In this document: one piece after another, positions 48,701 to 58,685 of the stretch
How the letters are laid out: each line of letters starts with the position of its first letter
Position numbering within the stretch: position 1 is the stretch's first letter
DNA from: Nelumbo lutea
Lineage: Eukaryota > Streptophyta > Magnoliopsida > Proteales > Nelumbonaceae
Direction: 5' to 3'
DNA length: 64,000 nucleotides
Assembly: GCA_022828595.1 (NCBI GenBank)
Contig: JAKGHH010000005.1
Coordinates: forward strand, 24,998,193-25,062,192
The notes under the pieces: generated by a model
Told to the model about the DNA's origin: nothing
The model's input: only the letters and a program-made list of their open reading frames with translations
The model's database searches: none
Position numbers and translations under genes: made by a program

Positions 48701-51700
48701 TCTCTACTTATCAATGACTCAACCAAATATGGCATATGTTGTTGGTGTCCTCAGTCAGCATGCTCCAAGAACCTGCTGTTTGGAGGCAACTGAGAGGATT
48801 CTCAAATATCCGAAGAAGTATTCAGGGATTGCCATATTATTCAAGAAATATGGTCATATGAAGTGGAAGTTTACATAGATGCAAAATGGGCCAGCACAGT
48901 TGATGATAGGAAATCAAATAGTGAGATACTGCACCTTTATTGGTGGAAATTTACTTACTTGGAGCATAAAGCAAAGTGTAGTGGCCAGATCTACTGTTCA
49001 AGCCAAGTATAGGGCCATGGCTCATGGAGTAGCTGAAGTGCTCTAGGTAAAAAATTTAATTGGTGAGTTAGGCTTCTCTGTTGATGGAACAATGTCCCTT
49101 TACTGTGACAACAAGGCAGCCATTAATATTGCGGCGAACCCAATTCTTCATGACAAGACCAAGCATATTGAAGTTGACAAGAATTTCATAAGAGAAAAAC
49201 TTGAAAAGGGAGAAGTTTGTACTCCTTACATCAGTTCCAAGGAACAACTGGCAGATGTCCTTACAAAGGGTCTTCACTATTTGTGGCATAATGAGTTGTG
49301 TGACAAGTTGGGCATGATTGACATATATGCTCCAATTTGAGGAGTGTTGTAATATGTTACGTTGCTAGTGTAGGGGAATTTCTGGCATTTCTCCTTTTTA
49401 TTTGTTATAAGTTGGCGCCCTAAGTATAAATACCAACTTAGGTGCTGCCAGCTACAACTTTTGGAATAGAATTATAGAACACTCCTCTTCTTCTTTCTCC
49501 TTCTCTTCTCTTCTCCTTTCATCTCTCTTCCTTTATTTTATTTTTCCCTTGCTGGACTACATACAATATTTGGGTTCTCCTTCCTGATTAACTCCTTTAT
49601 CAAAGCTCTCTTTTTAGCATTCGCTAACCCTCGAACATTGCAACTGACAATCTTCATTCCTAACCTCTTCCTTCTTAATCCCACCACGCACCAACACTCA
49701 ATTACTCCCTCGTTTTCTTCCCCCCTTCACTAAAGTCCTTATCACCTTCCACATCCAATTTTAACCTTTCCACTGCACTCATTGTTTTCTTCCTTACCTT
49801 CCCTTCTTCCTTCTTCTTTTCTAAAAAGATTTCCATGTCATTTGGATCTTTTAGTTTACAACCGAGCTTCCACACAAATTCAGCTAATCAAGTCATCTAT
49901 GTTTCCTCACATCTAATTATTTTCTCTTCCCTTAAATCTTTAGATTTGAGAATATATCCATCTTGTCAATATACTGACCAAGATACCTTCCTCTATTGAT
50001 AGGTAAGATACCTTCATTTCTCTAGCTCTCTCTTTTTTTAATTCCTCCAAAAATTTCTCAACTAATCCCTAAATTCTCTCCCCCCACTGGCCCACTCTCC
50101 CTCAGACTCACACCCATTCTCATCTCTTCTTGCTGCCTTGTCAAGGGTTGGAGTTGGTGGCTTATGGGCAACCTGAGAAGCTGAATTACAAGTTGCGGTC
50201 ACAAGACACACATCAGTACCCAAAAACAAATTCATAGAAATACCTGGTTGGATCGCAGAAGAGGGGCTAAAAGATTTTCCTTGTCAGAGTTTTTCATTGG
50301 CTTTACTAGGTTGGGTATGTTGTGGTCCATTCTTTGTACAAAGAACACTTTGCAAATTACTTCCAATATTCTATAGCTTACCCTTTTCTAGATTTTCCTT
50401 ATTCAGCTTCTGGTGGTTCACCAAATCCCCCTTACGGACACCCTACCTCAGGTCCCTATTTGGGAGTGGGTCTTCAATACCTGGGTTATGGTTTATCTCC
50501 ACAACTACCAAATATTCCTCAGCCGCTTTAGCATTACTTCCAACTACCACCTGACTCCGAGCATAGGTTATTTCAGGAGCTCTTGTGTCTTCAACAAAAA
50601 GTTCATAAAGGTGGAGGTCCTCAACCAGCTCCTCTGTTGAATCCACCCTTGCTACACTTCCAATCATCAAACTTGTGTTTGACTCCAAGTCTTCAACATA
50701 GTTCAGCCAACCCCCGTCTACCATTTCTTTCTCCTTCGATCTTTCCCTGGTATACCTCAAGCTAGGGCGATCCTCTATAGAGACACCATGGCCTGTTTCC
50801 ACTATTGTTTCTCTTCAGACCCATTGCATTGCTTGTTTCAAACCAGATTTCATACTAGACTTATCAAGCTTCTCTGATGCAGCTAAACTAGGAAGATGAT
50901 AGACCAAGTTTAACGTCTCCAGTCGGAATCAAAGGGCCACAACTCACGTGACTGTTTAAAGAGTCACATGAGCCATTTAATTTAACCCCCACATCACTTG
51001 GACTGGGAACCTTCCTGGTCTAGCCAACAACCAATTCAAAAAAAAAAAGCTTGTTTCTTCGTTAACCTCTATGGACCCCACCCAGTGTCAAAGCGGGCTC
51101 CAATTTTGACCACCTCGACACAAGAATTTAACGCCGCCCTATTTTCACTGTTTTTAAAATTATTTGAATTTTTTTTCTTTAAATGGTATGGCATTCTCTC
51201 GTTCTAGTTCATTAGACTGTATTCCTTCCAAAATAGCTTACTTTGTTCCACTCCCCCCTTCCACGTCTCTTTGTCTTCCACATGGGAACTACTCTGCCAA
51301 CTCAGCTTCATCTTCAACCTTGGAGATGCCTAACCAGAGAGACGATTTGATTTCCATTGCAAACCAGACCCTCCTCCATAGCCCCTTCAATCAATAGATC
51401 GAAAGAACATGGGATGCATTCCGGCTTCACTCCGGCCATCCTGAACTTTACGATAAATGGATCATCGAAGCTCACTTCCTCAAACTTTCCCCCTAGAACT
51501 ATAACTATATTTGCAATAAAATCTTCCTTCCATAGGTTAAATGACAGCCCAACCATCTTCACTCTAGTGCTTGAAACAGTAATATCTTTTTCATTGCAGC
51601 ACATCTGCCACCTTTCAAACAACACCACCCCTATCTCAATTTTGACCATTATGACATTCACTTCTTCCTTTCCAATATCAATAATAGCTCTATTTTCACA

Positions 51701-54643
51701 AAGAGGTAAGATAGCCGTTGTGTTTTTTATCTGTAACTTTTTTTTATCAGCAACAGAATACATAGATTTATTAATTAGAGGATAAACTTACAACATCTTG
51801 AGTAGCCTCGGCTACCCCAGAACAACTCAGAACAATATCAGAACATTTTTCTTATCTTACAAAGAAGGCCAAAAGCAATTCCCTCTATTAACCCCTTGTT
51901 TGGCCAAATGATCAGCAATGCAGAATGCTGATCTAGAAACCCACTGCATAACCACCAGCATATCTTTTGAGAACCTTTTGAATTTTCTGAGCTCATTTCT
52001 GTAATACCACGGAACCTTATCCTCTCGATTCAGCCAGCTTATGATCAACCTTGAGTCTCCTACGATCACCAACTTTCTGATCCCTATCTCCAAGCTTTTT
52101 AACTCCAAACACAGCCACCTTCAATTCTGCAACCATGGAGTCCAGAATACACAAAAACCAGATCTCCTTTGTCATTTCTTATCACCCCTCCCATTCCGGC
52201 AGCACCTGGATTACAAAAACAGCTACCACCAAAATTTAGTTTAAAGAAATCATTCCCTGGAGGCTCCACTTTTTTACTTGTTTCTTCTTTGCTGAAGATG
52301 ATGCTGCAATAACTCCCCAATTCCTTGTAATATCATCAACAGTAAAATCACCAAACAACTTTGTTGTCTTCACCCAATACAATACCTTTTTCTTCCAAAC
52401 CCCTCTTTCCACTTCCATTAGAATCTTTGGTATTTTTTTCGAGCTTGAGATGAGCATCGATTTCTGAGGCTTCATTGCCCACCGCAAGAACCAGAAGCAT
52501 CCTTCGAATAATTTGGGTTATCCTCCAACCCCTTTGATCGAGCCTCACCTGCTTCCTCTTCAATCTGCTGCTTCTCCAGCGATTCTTCAGCAACATGGAT
52601 CAAATATTGGTGTATCTTCTCCGTGAGTGCCTTTCCTTTCTGGAAAACATAACATCTGCTTTTTTCCACCCTTGAAGAGCTGTCACTGTTATGAATCACC
52701 CTTTTCTATTCCATCGCAGTATTGCCTCATACTTTCTAATAGAAGGACACAGAGAACTTTCCAACCTCGCATTCTAATAGGAAATGTTGCACCATCAATA
52801 AAGCCTTCCAACCACTACACAATTTCTCCAATGAGGAATATTGTCACTTTCCTTTCCTCCCTAATCTTCAATGTACACAAACCCTGACTTCGACAACTTT
52901 CAAATATCAACTTCTTGGCTTCGACTTATAGTTCCCTTCTCCACTTCGTCACAGTCAGAAACTTCTCTCCTCCCTTCAATGTCATGTTTCCGTTCGCTTC
53001 CACAGAGTTCTACTCTCTAAGCAACCATCTAGATCACTACTTTTTACCCCTACCATCCATACCTCTTCCCCTTGTTTCAAATATCACTAACAAGAATAAT
53101 CATAATCCGTAAAACATAAAATTAAGACATAGGAATTAGATGCATATAAGATCCAAACCACACCCATTTGTTTTGCAGTAAGTAAAAGTCCACCGTACAA
53201 CCCATTTGTTTTTTTTAGTAAGATCCATCTACAGAGAAATAAATGGGGAAGCAGGTACGGTAAAACCAAATTTTGCACACCAAACAAATTGAGCAGAAAA
53301 AAAGAAAACTCATAATAGAGAAGATATCAACTGATGTAGAAAAACAAGACAATGATCTGTTTTTAAGGACATAAATGCATCCAAATGGAATGAACACAAT
53401 GGAGAAGATTAAATTTAAAGGAATGGAAGTAATAGATCTGGAAGAGTCCAGACAGATTCATGAGATTGAAATCGTTTCCATATTTTCCATAACCAATTTA
53501 TATATTCTTTTTACCAATTAATAAGAAGGTACAAATTTACATATAAAAAAAAACAACCATTTGATAACATTTGTAATAATGAGTTTATTACTAGGACAGT
53601 ATATCACATGCTAAATTCCTAATCAACTCTAGAACTGTCATAAGCATATACATACACTTCATGATCACAATCTAGACACCAATCTGTGCTGTGTTAATTC
53701 TATTTTCTTTCAAGGTATAAATTATCCTATATGATGGATGGTTAGGGTGGAGTGGCCAGGACTAATTTTGTGGGGATGCTTTGGTTGGTCACATAAATTA
53801 TCCTATCATTGTTGTTATACAAATGCTTGTTTTTCTCTATAAACTGCTATGCTATGGCATACTCCTCTCTACTATAATTACTGGTATAGTTATATTGTCG
53901 TTACTGTTATACCATGTGTTGTTTCTCTCTACTATTACTGTTATGCTATGGATTGATAGTTAACACCTTATCTATTTAATATTGATGGCACTGATCCACG
54001 TCATTCAGGACCTTTTAACAACTGCATTTTACAAATTATGTACACATACACATAGATTAATCAAGAGGGGTCAATTTGTAAAATAGGCATTTCTCAGACA
54101 CTATAGCATTTGGATAACCAAACAGCTTAACTGCATTCACAGATCCAGAAAAGAAAACAAAAAAAGCAATTTTTTACAGCTACCACAAACAGAAACTTAG
54201 TGAAATACATGTCTATTGCAAAAAGGCAACTATAACAGGTAACATGGAGATTCATAGAATAAAAAGGCCATTACCCAATGTTGGTCCAAGCTATCTAAGG
54301 TCTTTTGGGAGGGGTGGACTGAATATGTACCGAACCTTTGCCATTCTTTTTGCACAAAGTGGCTGCTCTCAGACTCGAAAAGCGTTCTCACGCTTGCCAG
54401 CCAGAAGATTGCAACATTACACCAGGAAATAGCCCTTTTGAATCATATACTGAAATAGCAGGTAATGGCAACAATAATGCTACTGACCACATAAGTTGTT
54501 CCATATGGGCGAGGTTTGATCGAATCAAGTTCATCCAACTTGTCTTGCAAAGTTGAAAGGTCTGTTGAATTGCTTATAGAAGCTTCCCTCAATATAGCTT
54601 CTCTCTTTGCCTCCATAATTTTCCTTTCTGCTTGAGTATGTGT
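39518..54643 (-). CDS. PXN: Peroxisomal NAD carrier (mitochondrial carrier family), last six exons
   Basis: The encoded protein belongs to the mitochondrial carrier family. In Arabidopsis the closest protein I know, PXN (PMP38), brings NAD into peroxisomes in exchange for AMP. Six minus-strand exons (54488-54643, 42889-42957, 42704-42808, 41560-41628, 40523-40577, 39518-39705) join in frame to 213 codons plus stop, each with AG before and GT after. They cover the linker after the second carrier repeat's signature, its end (EVYDEAGILGFWKGIVPTLIM), and the third repeat with signature YPLLVVKSRLQAKQ, which has Leu where most carriers have Asp or Glu. The C-part is GFYKGMSTKILQSVFAASVLF. The N-terminal exons are not in the window. 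No stop or shift is seen, so the gene looks active. Confidence 0.85.
40523..40577 (-). CDS. PXN: PXN exon: signature end and matrix loop
   Basis: 55 bases, SRLQAKQEIGGNISLRYT plus one base, ending in phase 1. The acceptor is TGCAG (40578-40582) and the donor GTTAGT. Confidence 0.85.
40740..41270 (-). pseudogene. LINE RNase H relic inside a PXN intron
   Basis: In the intron between 40577 and 41560 the minus strand reads, over several frames, GLRIAKSLGARPLPVEGDSMDMI and FRWIPGELNSLVDSLSKSG. These are the middle and C-terminal blocks of the RNase H domain of plant L1-type LINEs. Stops are frequent. It is a 5'-truncated LINE end in the same direction as the gene. Confidence 0.75.
41560..41628 (-). 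CDS. PXN: PXN exon: third-repeat helix and signature
   Basis: 23 codons, VFLLGAFAKLGATVSTYPLLVVK. The acceptor is CACAG at 41629 onward and the donor GTAAAG at 41554-41559. The carrier signature continues into the next exon. Confidence 0.87.
41816..42420. mobile_element. MITE, Tourist/PIF-like, in a PXN intron
   Basis: GGTTGTGTTTGGATAAG at 41816 and the complement of CTTATCCAAACAAAACC at 42404-42420 are terminal inverted repeats matching at 16 of 17 bases. The flanks are TTA on the left and TTG on the right, near the TTA target duplication of PIF/Harbinger elements. The 605-base body codes for nothing. Inside, GGCACTTTTATG-type words repeat three times near 42050-42120, with a CATGGCAC...GCCATGTGGC hairpin. 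Confidence 0.72.
42704..42808 (-). CDS. PXN: PXN exon: start of third carrier repeat
   Basis: 35 codons, VCNPSIQFMIYETSLKYL to SSKNVTALE. The acceptor is CAG at 42809-42811 and the donor GTAAAG at 42698-42703. Confidence 0.87.
42889..42957 (-). CDS. PXN: PXN exon: end of second carrier repeat
   Basis: 23 codons, AWEVYDEAGILGFWKGIVPTLIM. The acceptor is CTATAG (ending 42958) and the donor GTTGGT (42883-42888), both phase 0. It is separated from the previous exon by an 11.5-kb intron. Confidence 0.85.
43270..45290 (-). mobile_element. 5'-truncated L1-type LINE in the long PXN intron, minus strand
   Basis: Going down the minus strand from 45290 one reads RT (FFDRGIISPGLNSTFIALIPKKLG, then KIIAKVLSRRIRCVLPSIIAPNQGA at 45120-45020), a later block near 44720 (KFWEHLWVGSLPLKDQFPSLF), a zf-RVT-like part (44340-44150), VCWTIWEERNQRIL (44010-43970) and RNase H in two frames. 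The first RNase H frame is 43908-43603 with IKLNFDGSSEGNLGPSGIVG, and the second is 43556-43368 with VKRSTNSFADVLAKEG. Part of RT after the 44942 stop is missing. The element is dead. Confidence 0.85.
45400..46766 (+). mobile_element. 5'-truncated L1-type LINE, plus strand (zf-RVT and RNase H)
   Basis: The frame 45548-45916 codes the zinc-binding RT tail: MPTKVSFFVWKLMKAKIGVD, then C-CC at CFCCKDPLIETMDHLFIQSC and ARKIWGYFSSMLG (zf-RVT, PF13966-type). RNase H follows at about 46070-46470 in shifted frames (NADGSAKENLGPSGG, ISKIIVEIDSQVLAEITHG, HIFQEANQVAYWLSKKK). It ends near an A run (46759-46766) after a C9 run at 46671. It points against the neighbouring minus LINE. Confidence 0.85.
46767..49561 (+). 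mobile_element. 5'-truncated Ty1/copia element with 3' LTR, plus strand
   Basis: It lies in the long PXN intron. Integrase core and end come first (46775-47440: FISFIDDYSKCTWIYPM, FPKQFWVDVVIIVAYVINCMPSHLL). RT follows from about 47860 (NNTWELVGLPEGKKRVECKWVF, ETFAPVAKTNTIR, FLNGDLKEV, YVDD at 48391-48402, FYFLGIEVALSQKGIFIS). RNase H is at 48880-49340 (YCDNKAAINIA, DKTKHIEVDKNFIREKL, ADVLTKGL). Stops and shifts break all three. Gag, protease, the 5' LTR and the integrase start are missing. The 3' end has TTGAGGAG and then a short LTR. Confidence 0.88.
49345..49561 (+). repeat. 3' LTR of the plus-strand copia fragment
   Basis: TGTTGTAATATG to GGACTACA, 217 bases, directly after the polypurine GAGGAG and the RNase H stop. 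A TATA box (AGTATAAATACC) lies at 49423-49434. The right neighbour is a LINE reading frame, so this LTR end is the insertion point in that LINE. Confidence 0.7.
49562..53100 (-). mobile_element. LINE with ORF1 and start of ORF2, minus strand, interrupted
   Basis: On the minus strand from about 53100: ORF1 N-part (KLIFESCRSQGLCTLKIREE, ATFPIRMRGWKVL, YVFQKGKALTEKIHQYLIH to about 52490), then, past a nested insert, the ORF1 body 51763-51314 (RVKMVGLSFNLWKEDFI, DPFIVKFRMAGVKPECIP). ORF2 opens at ATG 49657 with MKIVSCNVRGLANAKKRAL, the start of the endonuclease. It is cut at 49562 by the copia LTR. The rest of ORF2 is not found on the far side of the copia fragment. Several frameshifts show decay. 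Confidence 0.78.
51739..52490 (-). mobile_element. LINE 3' end (RNase H) nested in the LINE ORF1
   Basis: The minus strand reads GMISLNFGGSCFCNPGAAGM, GGVIRNDKGDLVFVYSG (52260-52140), then LKSLEIGIRKLVIVGDSRLI and MQWVSRSAFCIADHLAKQGV down to 51857. An A run at its end appears as TTTTTTTT at 51738-51745 on the plus strand. It splits ORF1 of the older LINE in the same orientation. The left limit is approximate. Confidence 0.78.
53101..54255. other. Intron sequence of PXN without recognised element
   Basis: AT-rich DNA, no coding signal. Words such as CTCTCTACTATTACTGTTATGCTATGG recur near 53830-53955, which suggests a small local duplication. Confidence 0.4.
54256..54410. repeat. SINE-like dispersed repeat, copy 2, next to a PXN exon
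   Basis: It is the partner of 19834-19965. This copy keeps TGGACTGAATATGTACCGAACC, missing in the other, and TCAGACTCGAA, whose complement resembles a pol III box B. It lies about 80 bases from the donor site of the exon at 54488. Confidence 0.62.
54488..54643 (-). CDS. PXN: PXN exon: inter-repeat linker
   Basis: 52 codons from THTQAERKIMEAKRE to KPRPYGTTYV. The acceptor is TAG at 54644-54646 after a T-rich run, and the donor GTCAGT lies at 54482-54487. Length and the PRPYGT block fit the PXN linker between the second-repeat signature and EVYDEAG. The exon upstream of it lies beyond the window. Confidence 0.82.
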
Positions 54644-54959
54644 CTACCCCCAAAAAAAAGACCGTCAGTTGATTCCACAATGCATTTAAAAAGACCTAAA
54701 AATTTAATGGAAATACAAATATACATTGGCAGTTTATCAGTGCCATGTAAACCACTCAAATATCAGATATTCCATTTTCTAAACAGTAAAATTCTTGACA
54801 GTATACAAATTCTCCCAATAAAAAAGAAAATGAGAAATTATAATTACAATTTTCTGATGTGTTATACTCCAGATACATTGGTTAAAACTGGTATAATTTT
54901 TTGTCAGTATGATAAAAATAGTACTGACTAAAGTAAATTATAAGGTGCAAAAAAGCATC

Positions 54960-55389
54960 CAAACAGTCAGCCTCGACTGACCATCCTAGTGATATTTAGA
55001 TCATACATTGGCTTATACCCCTCCCCAATTATACAGTTTACAACTTAGCATAAAACAAATGATCCCTTGAAACCCCTTGTTAAGATAAACATCAGCCATT
55101 ACGTTGGCTGACCTCTCAACACATTGTGTTGTAACTGTCATGTTTCTCGTCACCCATTTCATGCATTTGATCTCTCATTCCTGTAAGACCACATAGCTTC
55201 ATCATTATTCAGCAACCAGCCTATCACCAACTTTGACTCCCCCTTCTATTATTAATCTCCGTATGCTCATTTTCTTTGCACCACTAACCCCTTCCATCAC
55301 AGTCAACACTTCTACCCTCAATGAGTCCCCAACCCCATTCAACCTAGAAAACAAAGCAACTGCATAGCCTTCCTCATCACTGAAGATGT
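54960..55389 (-). pseudogene. LINE RNase H relic, minus strand
   Basis: From about 55385 the minus strand reads SDEEGYAVALFSRLNGVGDSLRVEV, MEGVSGAKKMSIRRLIIEGG and, after shifts, IKCMKWVTRNMTVTTQCVERSANVMADV to about 55085. It is the RNase H domain of an L1-type LINE, N-terminally cut by the copia LTR at 55390. Confidence 0.75.
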
Positions 55390-55727
55390 AAATCAGTCCT
55401 CTAATATCAAGATTAAACTTAGTGATTAGCAGAATAGAACAGATCTGAATAATTGTATAAGAGAGGAAGATGGCGAACAAAAGAGGTAAGAGAAGAAGAA
55501 GTCGATTAATCACCCTTCTCCTATAACCCTATTTTGATAATCTCTAAAATATTGATGATGACAAGTATACCCTTAAGTGGGCAGCCAGCTTGGCAGTTAC
55601 ATAAAGAAAATAAAATAAGAACAAATAACAGGCCCATTAAGTGAGGCCCATCAACATAAAATAAAAGATAAAATAAAGGATATCACACGAAAGACTGTTA
55701 GGGCCCATTCGGCCCAGTCTCTTTGCA
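55390..55727 (-). repeat. 3' LTR of the minus-strand copia element
   Basis: It starts TGCAAAGAGACTGGGCCGAAT at 55727 right after GCTTGAGGGGGAG. It resembles the LTR at 63346-63688 (shared GAGACTGGGCCGAATGG, GCTGCCCA-CT-AAGGG and others). Its end near 55390 meets a LINE relic, so the last bases may be lost. Confidence 0.78.
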
Positions 55728-57209
55728 CTCCCCCTCAAGCTGAGCATACATGTCAATCATGCCCAGCTTGCTTATATAGTGTATCAATTTCCCCCTGGGA
55801 ACTCCCTTGGTCAAGATATCAGCCAGTTGCTCTTCTGATGTGATAAATGGTAAACAAACTTCTCCTGAAGAGACTCTTTCCCTTATGAAATGCCTATCAA
55901 CCTCAATGTGCTTAGTTCTGTCATGTTGAACAGGATTATGTGCAATGTTGATAGCAGCTTGGTTGTCACAATAGAACATCATTGGTTTCTCGTCGTCCAC
56001 CCCCAATTCCTCTAGAAGGGATCGTAGCCATAGTAATTCTGACACACCATGAGCCATTGCCCTGTATTCTGCTTCAGCTGAGGATCTAGCAACTACTGAT
56101 TGTTTCTTACTCCTCCATGACACAATATTCCCAACAACCAGAGCACAATAACTAGAGGTGGACCTTCTGTCATCAAAACATCATGCCCAATCTACATCAG
56201 TAAAGGCTTTCAGCTTCATGTAACCATGCTTAACAAATAGAATACCTTTCCCTGGAGTACCTTTCAAGTAGCACAGAACCCTTTCTACAGCAGCTAGATG
56301 AGTATCTCTGAGAGAATGCATAAACAGACTGATAACACTGACTGCATAGGAAATATCTAGCTGAGTCATGCAAAGGTATAACAACTTCCCAAGCAGTCTC
56401 TGAAACACTCCCTTATCAGACAAAAGTTCACCATCTGTGGTAGAAAGCTTATGATTAGGATCAATGGGAGTGGAGATGGGTTTAGCTCCAAGTTTACCAG
56501 TTTCAGCAAGAAGATTAAGGACATATTTGCGCTGAGATATGAATATACCATCCTTAGAGCGAGCAACTTCAACGCCCAGGAAATACCGAAGATCTCCCAA
56601 ATCTTTGATTTCAAATTCAGAGTTGAGAAGTGCTTTTAGTTTACTGGCCTCTTCAATGTCATTACTCGTGACCACAATATCATCAACATAGACAATCAAG
56701 AAGGTCATCAGAGAGGCATTTCTCTTCAAGAACAGTGTATGATCATATTGTGTTTGAATGTAGCCAAAAGAGACAAGAGTAGCCCGAAATCTCTCAAACC
56801 AAGCCCGAGGAGATTGTTTGAGACCATAAATAGATTTGTGTAGTTTACACACCTTGCCTTTCGTTTCTTTCCCATACACTCTTGGAGGTAGAGACATATA
56901 GACCTCTTCGTGCAGTTCTTCATTCAAGAAGGCATTTTTAACATCGAACTGGTGTAGGGGCCAGTCAAAAGTAGCTGCTAGAGAAAGTAAAACCCCAACT
57001 GAAGTCATCTTAGCTACAGGAGCAAATGTCTCAAGATAGTCAATGCCATACATTTGGGCGTAACCCTTAGCAACCAACCGAGCCTTAAACCTCTCAACAG
57101 AGCCATCAGAGTGATATTTAATAATAAACACCCATTTACAACCGATTGGTTCCTTCCCTTCCGACAAGTCCACAATATCCCAGGTATGATTCTTATGCAA
57201 TGGCATCAA
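55698..57209 (-). pseudogene. pol: copia reverse transcriptase and RNase H, one internal stop
   Basis: RT begins near 57209 with HKNHTWDIVDLSEGKEPIGC and continues with ETFAPVAKMTSVGVLLSLAA, FDVKNAFLNEELHEEVYM and KSIYGLKQSPRAWFERF. The catalytic YVDD is at 56690-56679, followed by FEIKDLGDLRYFLGVEVARS. RNase H continues past a TGA at 56181 with MSWRSKKQSVVARSSAEAEY, YCDNQAAINIAHNPVQHDRT and ADILTKG. The last ten codons lie inside the 3' LTR before the TAA at 55698. Apart from the one stop and the frameshift pair upstream, the enzyme is whole. Confidence 0.92.
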
Positions 57210-58676
57210 GTTCGGTCATCATTGCTTCCCTCCATTCAGCTTGAGATAAAGCTTCCGATACAGACCTGAGTATCACATGGGAAGAAATAGAGGCAAGAAA
57301 AGAGTAGTAGGAAGGGGAGAGAAGGCTGTAAGATAAGTGTTTGGAGATACAATGGGTTGTACACTTCCGCTTGCCCTTGCGAAAAGCAATAGGAAGATCA
57401 AGGTTTGGAACAGTCTGAGATGGGTCAGTAGAGAGCTGACCTATTTCCTCAGGAATGATGGGAGTGGCAAGATGCTCTTCTGAGGAGTGAAAACAAACTG
57501 CACATGTCTGAATCTCTGCCTTTGGTGCCACCTTTGGAGAGCAGGAGCAGAAGCAGGAGGGGGAGCAATGACATCAGGGGTAGGTCCAGTGGAAGAGGTG
57601 GACACCCCATGATCGGACTCACAAGGGATGGGAAGAGGAACAGCTGGAGGCATAGCAAAGTACTCATCAGATTTCTCTCCCTCATGAGGAATACTAAAGA
57701 AGGGAGTCAACTCTGCAAAGGTGACATCTTGAGATACAAAACGGGTGCCACGAACTGGATCAAAACAGCAATAACCCTTCTGTGTGGAGGCATATCCCAG
57801 AAACACGCACTTATGAGCCTTAGGTTCAAACTTGTGCCTTTGGTGACTATGAATATGCACATAGCAAGTACACCCAAACACACAGAGAGGAAGAGAAAAG
57901 AGATCCTCATCCGGGAAGAGAAGACTAAAAGGGGTTTTAAAGCCAAGGACCCAGGAGGGCATACAGTTGATCAGAAAGGTAGCAGTAAGAATAGCATCTC
58001 CCCAAAACTTCACGGGAACATGGGATGCAAATAAGAGGGATCTGGCAATCTCAACCACATGCTTGTTCTTTCTTTCCGCCACCTTGTTTTGTTGTGGAGT
58101 GTAGGAACAAGAACTTTGATGAATAACCCCAAAAGTTTCAAGATAGGTGGAGAGGGTTTTCTCAAAATACTCCTTAGCATTGTCAGAGTGGAATATTTTG
58201 ATGCGGGTATTAAACTGGGTGAGGAGTTCATGAAAATTTTTCACAATAGCTGGTACTTCATCCCTAGATTTCATGAGATAAATTCAAGTGTAACGTGAAT
58301 AATCATCAATAAAAAGGAAAAAGTACATGTAACCCCCCATGGTTGGCATGTGATACGGCCCCCACACATCAGAGTGAACAATATGGAAAGGAGAAAATGA
58401 TCTTTTATTGCTAATTGAATAGGAATGTCTACAATGCTTTGTCAGCTCACATGATTCACAATGAAAACTCGATAAAGACACTCCTTTAAACATATATGGG
58501 AACAGATGACTCAAAGCAGAAAAGGACAAGTGACCAAACCGAAAATGACATAATAAAATTTTGTTAACAGACTCTAACACGACTGACTCTAAGGCAACTC
58601 CATGAGGTGGTCCCAAAGCTTGATCTGGTGTGTCCAACAAGTATATTCCGTTCGCCTCATGGCCACTCCCAATCAT
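57193..58676 (-). pseudogene. copia integrase with pre-integrase zinc domain, broken
   Basis: From 58676 the pre-integrase region shows the HHCC zinc pattern (FGHLSFSALSHLF, CESCELTKHC). The core starts with the first catalytic Asp in VHSDVWGPYHMP and FIDDYSRYT before a stop (58284-58286). The frame 58274-57441 holds the second Asp (FHSDNAKEYF) and the Glu (QQNKVAERKNKH), then FWGDAILTATFLINCMPS and the C-terminal GYCCFDP part. The linker to RT (57531-57193) is in another frame. Confidence 0.9.
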
Positions 58677-58685
58677 CCTCCGAGA

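Noticed and set aside
50297..50640. Plus-strand frames GWVCCGPFFVQRTLCKLL and relatives
   Set aside because: They are antisense to the LINE ORF1 region on the minus strand and lack any motif.
57504..58034. 176-codon plus-strand frame over the copia integrase
   Set aside because: It is the antisense shadow of the integrase frame, which has clear catalytic motifs.
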